The notes beneath the pieces were generated by a model. It was given only the letters and a program-made list of their open reading frames with translations, was not told the origin of the DNA and ran no database searches. A program made the position numbers and the translations under genes. A stretch of 6,379 nt of DNA from JBAYVY01 sp041674345 (GTDB lineage: Bacteria > Planctomycetota > Phycisphaerae > Phycisphaerales > Zrk34), in the NCBI GenBank assembly GCA_041674345.1, contig JBAYVY010000223.1, positions 1-6,379 of the forward strand. The letters run 5' to 3'. Positions 1 to 4,043 of this stretch are shown piece by piece. The first letter of the stretch is position 1; each line of letters opens with the position of its first letter.

Positions 1-1
1 G

Positions 2-148
2 CCCGTCGAGCCGCCGATGTCGGACCATCGCTTGTCACTCATTGGGCCGAACGTCCGGTTTTTGCGCACCGGCCTATCGCCAACCCCCGGCATCCAAACG
101 GTCGGCGGCCCGCCGATCGTTGATGCAACGCGAGTTAAGGCGAGGTGA
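2..148 (+). CDS. Possible 3' end of an unrecognised gene entering from the left edge
   Basis: Frame 2 is open from the left edge for 48 codons and stops with TGA at 146-148. About three quarters of its codons end in G or C, clearly more than the other two forward frames over the same stretch, which is the codon habit of the sure genes in this window. The peptide has an ordinary soluble-protein composition, including a DHRLSLIGPN stretch and a C-terminal DATRVKAR. I do not recognise a family. The stop is followed directly by an A5T5 palindrome and non-coding repeats, which fits the end of a gene. A chance open frame is also possible, because 48 codons is short for GC-rich DNA. Confidence 0.3.
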   Translation, partial: PVEPPMSDHRLSLIGPNVRFLRTGLSPTPGIQTVGGPPIVDATRVKAR

Positions 149-158
149 AAAATTTTTC
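147..158. repeat. 12-bp perfect AT palindrome (GAAAAATTTTTC)
   Basis: GAAAAATTTTTC is its own reverse complement and lies across the stop codon of the possible leftmost reading frame. It is a short AT-rich island in GC-rich surroundings. As RNA it could pair only weakly and there is no following U tract, so a terminator role is not supported. It could also be a curved or easily melted spot. Confidence 0.35.
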
Positions 159-241
159 GGAAAGTACGTTCGCCCCCCCCGCAAAACCCGCCGCGCCGCG
201 GCGCACCCACACGTCGCGGGACAACCGCCGGCTCCCCCGTG

Positions 242-300
242 GTGAGTAGCGAGTAGCGCGTGGTGAGTAGTGGGTGGTGGGTAGCGCGTAGTGGGTAGCG
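242..300. repeat. Degenerate heptamer tandem array, 8 units of GYGNGTR
   Basis: Read in steps of seven from 242, the sequence gives GTGAGTA, GCGAGTA, GCGCGTG, GTGAGTA, GTGGGTG, GTGGGTA, GCGCGTA and GTGGGTA, then a partial GCG. The period is exact over 56 bases and the consensus is GYGNGTR. Seven does not divide by three, so the array is unlikely to be a coding repeat. Heptameric short tandem repeats (STRR) are known from heterocystous cyanobacteria. The resemblance here is in unit size only, not in sequence. Substitutions concentrate at positions 2, 4 and 7, which suggests an old array that grew by slippage. Confidence 0.8.
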
Positions 301-320
301 ACCTGAATTGGGGGTAAGGA

Positions 321-450
321 GCCGTGCAAAAATAACGGATGGGAATTCACCACGGAGATCACGGAGATCACGGAGTAAAATACCTTACTTATGGATGTTT
401 CCTCCGTGTTCTCCGTGGTGAATCCCTTTCAGTCATTTTTGCACGAGGCC
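321..450. repeat. ~130-base imperfect palindrome with CACGGAG units, MITE/REP-like
   Basis: Two arms face each other. The outermost pair is GTGCAAAAAT (324-333) with ATTTTTGCAC (435-444). Next inward is a perfect 14-base pair, ATTCACCACGGAGA (345-358) with its complement at 410-423. Then CACGGAG (360-366) pairs with CTCCGTG (402-408). The left arm has three CACGGAG copies spaced 9 bases apart (351, 360, 369) and the right arm has two. An AT-rich loop lies between 376 and 401. The tetramer TAAG occurs just outside both ends (315-318 and 451-454) and might be a target duplication, but four bases prove little. There is no coding capacity. The layout fits a non-autonomous hairpin element. CACGGAG-type intergenic repeats are, to my knowledge, dispersed in many bacterial genomes. 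Confidence 0.75.
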
Positions 451-512
451 TAAGCTGAATATCCCGGAAAAAGTCACCGGGCCGGCGTGCGATTTTCGGG
501 TCCGTCAATGCA

Positions 513-543
513 ATGACTTTGTTTTCAGTGAAAACAAAGTCAT
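513..543. repeat. Perfect hairpin: 14-bp arms, 3-base loop
   Basis: ATGACTTTGTTTTC (513-526) is followed by the loop AGT and then by its exact reverse complement (530-543). It has no mismatches. It is AT-rich inside GC-rich DNA and lies in a gene-free stretch. No U tract follows on either strand, so a standard intrinsic terminator is not supported. It could be a protein-binding palindrome, the remnant of a mobile hairpin, or part of a small RNA. Confidence 0.8.
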
Positions 544-605
544 CATCGTCGCTGTTTGATGCGGCAAATACCGATGGAAAATGTGAATTGGGCCGGAAAA
601 GACGC

Positions 606-717
606 AAGTAAAACCGTACCTGTCCCGCTTTCTTGCCAAGTAAAACCGTACCTGTCCCGCTTTCTTGCCTGTCCCGCTTTCTTGCCCCCGCTTTCTTGCC
701 TGTCCCGCTTTCTTGCC
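606..717. repeat. Shrinking direct-repeat array with CCCGCTTTCTTGCC core
   Basis: Five head-to-tail copies end in the same 14 bases, CCCGCTTTCTTGCC. The first two are identical 32-base units (606-637 and 638-669) that begin AAGTAAAACCGTACC. The third (670-686) and fifth (701-717) are 17 bases long, TGTCCCGCTTTCTTGCC. The fourth (687-700) is the bare 14-base core. The series 32, 32, 17, 14, 17 has no spacers, so it is not a CRISPR array. It looks like a dispersed REP-like unit that expanded by slippage or stepwise insertion and was trimmed each time from the same end. No transposase is nearby. Confidence 0.85.
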
Positions 718-876
718 GCGTGTCTGAAATGTCTCGATCTGGATCGCGCCAAGGTGCGGACCTACGCCGAGCAATTCACATGGGACCGCTGCACCGACAT
801 GGTATTGGCGAACCTCGCGGCCAACCCCACCCCCGGAACCCAACCCGGCGTGCCGGCTTTAGCCGGCATGGCGTGA
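718..876 (+). pseudogene. C-terminal remnant of a glycosyltransferase
   Basis: The frame ending with TGA at 874-876 encodes a tail containing RTYAEQFTWDRCTDMVLANL (about 757-816). The pattern R-x-YAEQF-(T/S)W-(D/E)R at the very end of the protein is typical of the last helix of GT-B glycosyltransferases (the group 1 family), where about 30 residues normally follow the nucleotide-sugar site. The codons are strongly GC3-biased, so this was probably real coding sequence. Everything upstream of about 718 in the same frame is the repeat array, which does not encode a glycosyltransferase body, so the gene appears to have lost its N-terminal part. Residues after LAANPTP run into a hairpin at 851-868 and may be read-through. 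The family call rests on a short motif. Confidence 0.45.
851..868. repeat. 8-bp-arm hairpin at the end of the glycosyltransferase remnant
   Basis: TGCCGGCT (851-858), two T residues, then AGCCGGCA (861-868) form a perfect hairpin just before the stop of the remnant frame. The GCCGGC arms resemble the hairpin repeats at 917-942 and 1507-1532, so it may be a diverged member of the same REP-like family. No U tract follows it. Confidence 0.55.
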
Positions 877-916
877 GCAACGCCCTCTGTTTAGCGGGTG
901 ACGCGCAGCGTCCCCG

Positions 917-942
917 AACCCCGGCATATTCATGCCGGGCTG
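917..942. repeat. 26-base REP-like hairpin repeat, copy 1
   Basis: AACCCCGGCATATTC followed by ATGCCGGGCTG is identical to 1507-1532 over all 26 bases and in the same orientation. The core is a perfect hairpin, CCCGGCAT / ATTC / ATGCCGGG. It lies between the glycosyltransferase remnant and hicA. The flanks beyond the 26 bases differ (GATATGC against GATAACG), so the match ends sharply. Confidence 0.85.
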
Positions 943-996
943 ATATGCAGGCGCAATTGACTGTTTATCCCCATTTTTTCTCTTTCACGGTTCACC

Positions 997-1025
997 TCGA
1001 CAACATCGACCGGATGCGTCAAAAT
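997..1025 (+). promoter_or_regulatory. Candidate promoter of hicA, leaderless geometry
   Basis: TCGACA (997-1002) matches the sigma70 -35 consensus at five of six positions. After exactly 17 bases comes CAAAAT (1020-1025), a four-of-six -10 match. Seven bases separate it from the hicA ATG at 1033, so transcription would start at or next to the start codon. There is no Shine-Dalgarno sequence in those bases. The -10 match is only moderate, so the call leans on the spacing and on the same layout at hicB and slyX. Confidence 0.4.
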
Positions 1026-1032
1026 CGTTGCC

Positions 1033-1230
1033 ATGAAACGCCGCGATCTTGAAAAACACCTGCGCCAACATGGATGCGAATTGGCGCGTCACGGGGGCAA
1101 TCACGATTACTGGATGAACACCATGACCGGCGCGCTGGCACCCATCCCGCGTTCGCGCGAATTGCGAACCGGCACGTCGCTGGCGATCTGCGATCAACTG
1201 AACATCCCCCGGCCCCACGGAAAGCGCTAA
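1033..1230 (+). CDS. hicA: HicA-family mRNA interferase toxin
   Basis: This 65-residue protein has the HicA layout. An N-terminal helix starts MKRRDLEKHLRQHGCEL. Next is the strand with the catalytic histidine in RHGGNHDYW, where His24 takes the place of the histidine in the family's G-S-H-H motif. Then comes an IPR strand and a closing LRTGTSLAICDQLNIP helix that matches the usual L-K-x-G-T-L-R-x-I-x-x-Q motif. Members have a double-stranded-RNA-binding-like fold and cut mRNA and tmRNA until a HicB partner blocks them. The length is normal. No Shine-Dalgarno precedes the ATG. The partner is not in the same operon: the HicB-like gene faces it, and the two stop codons overlap at 1227-1230. The histidine is present, so the toxin may be active; the GNHD variant of the motif is slightly unusual. 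Confidence 0.8.
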   Translation: MKRRDLEKHLRQHGCELARHGGNHDYWMNTMTGALAPIPRSRELRTGTSLAICDQLNIPRPHGKR

Positions 1231-1457
1231 GCGCTCTTGCGCGTGCGCCGTTGCGTCATCAGCATCTCGCGTGTTTCACGCAATCCTTGCAACGCATCCC
1301 GCGCCATTTCAAAAGCACCGGCCACCGAATCGGCTTCGGTAATCAGTTCCGGGTCCATCGGCGAACGCACGATGAACCCGCCCTCCTCCGCCTCTTCCAG
1401 CGTGAGAACCAATTTGCCGTCACTGATGGTGTAGGTTTTGTTCTTCTTGCGGGCCAT
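1227..1457 (-). CDS. hicB: HicB-family antitoxin, short form
   Basis: The protein has 76 residues. Residues 9-62 follow the HicB partial RNase H-like fold: strands YTISDGKLVLTLEEAEEGGF and FIVRSP, then PELITEADSVAGAFEMARDALQGL, matching the family's E-E-E-G-G-Y ... P-E-L ... D-T-x-E-E-A-x-x-x-x-x-x-A pattern. HicB covers the HicA active site. The C-terminal 15 residues (ETREMLMTQRRTRKSA) are basic and too short for the helix-turn-helix or ribbon-helix-helix DNA-binding domain of classical HicB, so self-repression through DNA binding is doubtful. The gene is convergent with hicA and shares four bases with it. A perfect TATAAT ends 7 bases before the ATG with no usable Shine-Dalgarno. The next in-frame ATG is residue 34, inside the fold, so this start is well supported. 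Confidence 0.75.
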   Translation of the reverse strand: MARKKNKTYTISDGKLVLTLEEAEEGGFIVRSPMDPELITEADSVAGAFEMARDALQGLRETREMLMTQRRTRKSA

Positions 1458-1464
1458 ACCCCGA

Positions 1465-1493
1465 ATTATACCCCATCATCGGCGAAATGGCAG
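1465..1493 (-). promoter_or_regulatory. Candidate promoter of hicB with perfect -10, leaderless geometry
   Basis: On the minus strand, TATAAT (1470 down to 1465) is a perfect -10 box. Seventeen bases upstream lies CTGCCA (1493 down to 1488), a four-of-six -35 match. Only seven bases (1464-1458) separate the -10 from the ATG at 1457, too few for a leader with a ribosome binding site. Transcription would begin at or beside the A of the start codon. Confidence 0.55.
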
Positions 1494-1506
1494 ACCCGCT
1501 CCCGGC

Positions 1507-1532
1507 AACCCCGGCATATTCATGCCGGGCTG
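1507..1532. repeat. 26-base REP-like hairpin repeat, copy 2
   Basis: This copy is identical to 917-942 and has the same orientation. It lies 14 bases beyond the stop of the PsbP-like gene (minus strand) and just upstream of the hicB promoter. The perfect 8-bp stem could slow polymerase leaving the PsbP-like gene, but no U tract follows. Together with copy 1 it brackets hicA and hicB, with 564 bases in between. Confidence 0.85.
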
Positions 1533-1546
1533 GATAACGCGGGACA

Positions 1547-2263
1547 TTACGAGTTGGCTGTTCTGTTTTTCAATTTTAAGATGAGCCAAATTACGATGGC
1601 GACGCCAACACAGGCATAAACGAAATACATGGCGGCGCTTTCGTAGTCGGGACCGGCGGATCTCGCCGGATGGTCCACGGCGAAGCCGGCCATCACGGAT
1701 TGCACGGTCGAACGGAATTGCTCGGTGTAATTCACCGGGCAGGAAAAAGTGACGACATAGGTGACGTTGCGTGCCGGAACCAGGAATTGCCACTGTGTCA
1801 TGGAGATCGTGCCGGCCATCGCATGATGTTCGGCGGCGATACAGGGCAGGTGGTTGACCTGATCCACGCGGGCGGTGATGTCCGAAGCGGTTATGCCGGT
1901 CCCGCGAAGCTGGGTCTGTAACTGTTCGGGATACTGAGCGGCGGCGGCGGACGTAACGCGGGGGGAGCCGGGCACGACGACGACGTTGATGTTGACCGCG
2001 AAACCGTCGATCACCGGGCCGTAAAAAATGGAATCAATCTTTGAGAAGTCCGCCTGCTTCAGGCCGGGATATGTCTCGCCGACCTCCTTCAGTACGGAGT
2101 CCCGCGTCTTGGCGTCGGCGCTGATCCAGCCGTCCGGCGGAACCAGGGCATACCCTTTGGAACTGTGATACGTCGAGGGATTCGCCGTCGGTTCTTGCGC
2201 GACGACCATCGTCGCAACACACAACAGCACAAGGGCGGAGAACAGTGCATGGAATCGCAACAT
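1547..2263 (-). CDS. Exported PsbP/DcrB-like protein with C-terminal membrane anchor
   Basis: This 238-residue protein starts with a signal peptide (residues 1-23; hydrophobic LFSALVLLCVATMVV, then AQ), so it is exported. Residues 32-197 look like the Mog1/PsbP/DcrB fold (DUF1795-like). They comprise a YHSSKGYALVPPDGW opening, a VNINVVVVPGSP strand, an EQLQTQL helix, LPCIAAEHHAM, a YVVTFSC strand, and a final helix FRSTVQSVMAGF. A single membrane span (about 211-229) ends in basic KLKNR, which suggests the domain faces the periplasm and is anchored by its C terminus. The function is unknown; relatives often bind or stabilise envelope complexes. Starting at 2263 is favoured by the signal peptide and by GGGAG six bases upstream. 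Earlier in-frame ATGs would run antisense through slyX. The fold call comes from pattern recall and is less sure than the topology. Confidence 0.7.
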   Translation of the reverse strand: MLRFHALFSALVLLCVATMVVAQEPTANPSTYHSSKGYALVPPDGWISADAKTRDSVLKEVGETYPGLKQADFSKIDSIFYGPVIDGFAVNINVVVVPGSPRVTSAAAAQYPEQLQTQLRGTGITASDITARVDQVNHLPCIAAEHHAMAGTISMTQWQFLVPARNVTYVVTFSCPVNYTEQFRSTVQSVMAGFAVDHPARSAGPDYESAAMYFVYACVGVAIVIWLILKLKNRTANS

Positions 2264-2269
2264 TGAAAA

Positions 2270-2274
2270 CTCCC
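2270..2274 (-). promoter_or_regulatory. Shine-Dalgarno site of the PsbP-like gene
   Basis: On the minus strand GGGAG ends six bases before the ATG at 2263-2261. It fixes this start against the longer open frame. It also shows that this genome uses Shine-Dalgarno sites at some genes, in contrast to hicA, hicB and slyX. Confidence 0.7.
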
Positions 2275-2315
2275 GGTAAAAGGGGATAGGGAACGCGCAC
2301 AGCATCCCCGCTCGC

Positions 2316-2344
2316 CTGATCCGACGGCAAGACGATGGTACTAT
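2316..2344 (+). promoter_or_regulatory. Candidate promoter of slyX, leaderless geometry
   Basis: TACTAT (2339-2344) fits the TANNNT -10 pattern, and seven bases separate it from the slyX ATG at 2352. The -35 position 17 bases upstream holds CTGATC, a poor three-of-six match. No Shine-Dalgarno lies in front of the ATG. The element lies in the 88-base divergent gap shared with the PsbP-like gene. Confidence 0.35.
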
Positions 2345-2351
2345 TGTCTCC

Positions 2352-2576
2352 ATGAGCGATGAACAACGGCTGATCGGGATTGAGGAGAAGATCGCGCATC
2401 TGGAAAAGTACGCCGGTGATCTGAACGAGGTGATTCGACAGAACGCCGCGGAACTGGCGGCGATGCGCAAATTGCTGGGGCGGATGACGGATCGAGTGAA
2501 CCGCATCGAAAACCCGCCAGAGCCCCCGGAATCCGATGATCGCACGCTGGAGGAGGATCGCCCGCCGCATTGGTGA
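2352..2576 (+). CDS. slyX: SlyX-family coiled-coil protein
   Basis: This 74-residue protein follows the SlyX plan. Residues 5-54 form a long amphipathic helix with heptad leucines and isoleucines (RLIGIEEKIAHLEKYAGDLNEVI onward), a likely oligomerising coiled coil. A proline-rich acidic linker (NPPEPPESDD) comes next, and the protein ends PPHW, close to the PPHY ending typical of the family. The biochemical role of SlyX is unknown; in enterobacteria it lies near slyD. Here it stands alone, divergent from the PsbP-like gene, with a dispersed hairpin repeat starting ten bases after its stop. It has no Shine-Dalgarno and may be leaderless. A generic coiled-coil protein is the alternative, but the C-terminal signature argues for SlyX. 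Confidence 0.75.
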   Translation: MSDEQRLIGIEEKIAHLEKYAGDLNEVIRQNAAELAAMRKLLGRMTDRVNRIENPPEPPESDDRTLEEDRPPHW

Positions 2577-2585
2577 TAGAAAATG

Positions 2586-2670
2586 GAACCGCAGATGAAC
2601 ACCGATTAACACGGATAAGAGAAAGCAATAAAAAAATCATCTGTGTTTATCAGCGTTCATCGGTGGTTTC
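2586..2670. repeat. Dispersed-type inverted repeat, ~31-base arms
   Basis: The left arm (2586-2616) runs GAACCGCAGATGAACACC and on to ACACGGAT. The right arm (2639-2670), read in reverse, begins GAAACCACCGATGAACGC and ends ACACAGAT. By eye about 25 of 31 aligned positions match, with one gap, around an A-rich loop at 2617-2638. The composition of CGATGAAC and AACAC units resembles intergenic repeats that I recall as widely dispersed in environmental bacterial genomes. It is unrelated in sequence to the CACGGAG palindrome at 321-450. It fills most of the slyX to DAHP synthase gap, and as RNA it would form a long stem downstream of slyX. Confidence 0.75.
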
Positions 2671-2750
2671 ATTGTTGTGAGCGGTGTGGCTTGTCTTTTT
2701 CGCTGTTTTCCGGGACGATTGGGGTCTTTGGTCCCGTTGTGAGATCGGTC

Positions 2751-3809
2751 ATGCCTTCAAAGAAACAGATACAGCAGGTACAAAACCTGAACGTGGCGCG
2801 GCTGGTGTCGCTGCCTTCACCCCGGCAACTGGACGGCGAATCGCCGTCGAGCGAAGCGAGCCGTCGCACCGTGCTGGAAGGCCGGCGGACGATTGAACGG
2901 ATTCTGTCGCGCGATGACAAGCGGATGCTGGTGATTGTCGGCCCCTGCTCGATTCACGATGAAAAGGCGGCGAAGGAATACGCGGATCGGCTGGCGGAGT
3001 TGCGGAGGCGGGTGGGGGATCGGCTGGAGGTCGTGATGCGGGTTTATTTTGAGAAGCCGCGCACGACGGTCGGGTGGAAGGGACTGATTAACGACCCGCA
3101 TCTGGACGGTTCGTTCGACATGGCGGAGGGCTTGCGGATCGCGCGACGGCTGATGACATATGTGACGGAGCTGGGTTTGCCGACGGCGACGGAATTGCTG
3201 GACCCGATCACGCCGCAGTATTTGGATGATTTGTTGTGTTGGGCGGCGATCGGCGCGCGGACGACGGAGAGTCAGACGCACAGGCAGATGGCCAGTGGTT
3301 TGTCCATGCCGGTGGGTTTCAAGAACTCGACGGAAGGCAATTTGCAGGTGGCGGTGGACGCGATGCAATCGGCCCACTCGCCGCACGCTTTTGTGGGTGT
3401 CGATGACGACGGACAGACGGTGATCGTGTTCACACGCGGCAACCCGTGGGGCCACGTGATTCTGCGGGGCGGCGGAGGCAAGAGCAACTATGCGGAAAAG
3501 GATGTCGCGGCGGCGTCGGAACTGCTGGCCGGGGCGGGGTTATGTACGTCGCTGATGGTCGATTGTTCGCACGCCAATTCGGGCAAGAAATACACCAAAC
3601 AGCAAATCGCGTGGAAGAATGTGATCGAACAGCGCGTCGCGGGAAACGCGAACCTGACGGGTCTGATGCTGGAAAGCAATTTGTTCGAGGGCAGTCAACC
3701 CATGGCCGCGCCGGACCAATTGAAGTACGGCGTGAGCGTGACTGATGCGTGCATCGGGTGGGAGGAGACGGAGGAACTGGTGACGTGGGCGCATGAGCGG
3801 TTGGGGTAG
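2751..3809 (+). CDS. aroG: Class I 3-deoxy-7-phosphoheptulonate (DAHP) synthase
   Basis: The enzyme condenses phosphoenolpyruvate with erythrose 4-phosphate to give DAHP, the first step of the shikimate pathway; it is cytosolic. The 352 residues align closely with the E. coli AroF/G/H type. The metal ligands are all present: Cys66 in GPCSIHD, His274 in DCSHANS, Glu308 in LESN and Asp332 in TDACIGWE. Substrate contacts Arg97, Lys102 (VYFEKPRTTVGWKG), Arg170 (GARTTES), Lys191 (GFKN) and Arg239 (ILRGG) are also there. The start at 2751 puts Cys66 near the Cys61 of AroG; the open frame continues upstream to 2643, but that part lies over a repeat. A weak GTGAG site precedes the ATG. Which amino acid inhibits it cannot be read safely, so the symbol marks the family rather than the isozyme. 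Confidence 0.95.
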   Translation: MPSKKQIQQVQNLNVARLVSLPSPRQLDGESPSSEASRRTVLEGRRTIERILSRDDKRMLVIVGPCSIHDEKAAKEYADRLAELRRRVGDRLEVVMRVYFEKPRTTVGWKGLINDPHLDGSFDMAEGLRIARRLMTYVTELGLPTATELLDPITPQYLDDLLCWAAIGARTTESQTHRQMASGLSMPVGFKNSTEGNLQVAVDAMQSAHSPHAFVGVDDDGQTVIVFTRGNPWGHVILRGGGGKSNYAEKDVAAASELLAGAGLCTSLMVDCSHANSGKKYTKQQIAWKNVIEQRVAGNANLTGLMLESNLFEGSQPMAAPDQLKYGVSVTDACIGWEETEELVTWAHERLG

Positions 3810-3817
3810 AATCGGGG

Positions 3818-3847
3818 TTGTCGGCTTGAAGCGGGCGCGCTTATAAT
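3818..3847 (+). promoter_or_regulatory. Candidate promoter of the DUF433 gene
   Basis: TTGTCG (3818-3823) and a perfect TATAAT (3842-3847) are separated by 18 bases, directly after the DAHP synthase stop. Transcription would start near 3854, giving a leader of about 15 bases that includes AAGGA (3853-3857) before the ATG at 3869. Confidence 0.5.
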
Positions 3848-3868
3848 CCGCAAAGGATAAGCTGGAAA

Positions 3869-4030
3869 ATGGTAACGGTCTTCGACAAACATATCGAGAT
3901 CAATCCCCGGATTCGCGGCGGGCGGCCGTGTGTGGCGGGGACGCGCATCGCGGTGGATGACATCGTCATCATGCACGTCCATACCGGTCAATCGCCCGAA
4001 GAAATGGTTGGGCACGTCGAATTTCTTTGA
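3869..4030 (+). CDS. Truncated DUF433 (VapB45-like) antitoxin-type protein
   Basis: These 53 residues contain the N-terminal hallmark of DUF433 proteins: IEINPRIRGGRPCVAGTRI, then a V-x-D-I helix and TGQSPEEMV. The family is usually about 75-80 residues and ends with a second half of the form T-L-x-x-V-x-x-A-L-x-Y. That half is absent: the frame stops at TGA (4028-4030) just after GHVEFL, 13 bases before the stop of the oppositely oriented metY. DUF433 proteins are often antitoxins paired with a PIN-like (DUF5615) toxin; none is in the window. A -10 box with full consensus precedes it, so it is probably transcribed. It is either a remnant or a natural short form; the missing helix favours a remnant. 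Confidence 0.7.
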   Translation: MVTVFDKHIEINPRIRGGRPCVAGTRIAVDDIVIMHVHTGQSPEEMVGHVEFL

Positions 4031-4043
4031 ATCTCCAATCAGT

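Noticed and set aside
42..245. Plus-strand 67-residue gene near the left edge
   Set aside because: Arg/Pro-rich composition, no ribosome binding site, and it runs into the start of the heptamer array; frame 2 has the better codon bias over the same bases.
389..607. Minus-strand 72-residue reading frame with a protein-like DDDDFVFTENKVIALTD stretch
   Set aside because: The stretch is the perfect hairpin and its flank read as codons. The ends lie in the CACGGAG palindrome, and there is no ribosome binding site.
606..717. CRISPR array
   Set aside because: Copies are contiguous with no unique spacers, unit length changes from copy to copy, and there is no cas gene in the window.
543..843. Minus-strand proteins made of repeated KKAGQ / KRDRYGFT peptides
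   Set aside because: They are translations of the direct-repeat array, with no start signal, no domain and no coding-type composition outside the repeat.
2264..2602. N-terminal extension of the PsbP-like protein
   Set aside because: It would run antisense through slyX, would bury the signal peptide, and lacks the Shine-Dalgarno that fits the ATG at 2263.
2643..2750. N-terminal extension of DAHP synthase
   Set aside because: It would translate the right arm of an intergenic repeat, and the family N terminus starts close to the ATG at 2751, with the metal cysteine at the expected position.
3829..3842. Intrinsic terminator AAGCG-GGCG-CGCTT after DAHP synthase
   Set aside because: The stem is only five pairs and is followed by ATAATCC instead of a U tract; it overlaps the consensus -10 of the next gene.
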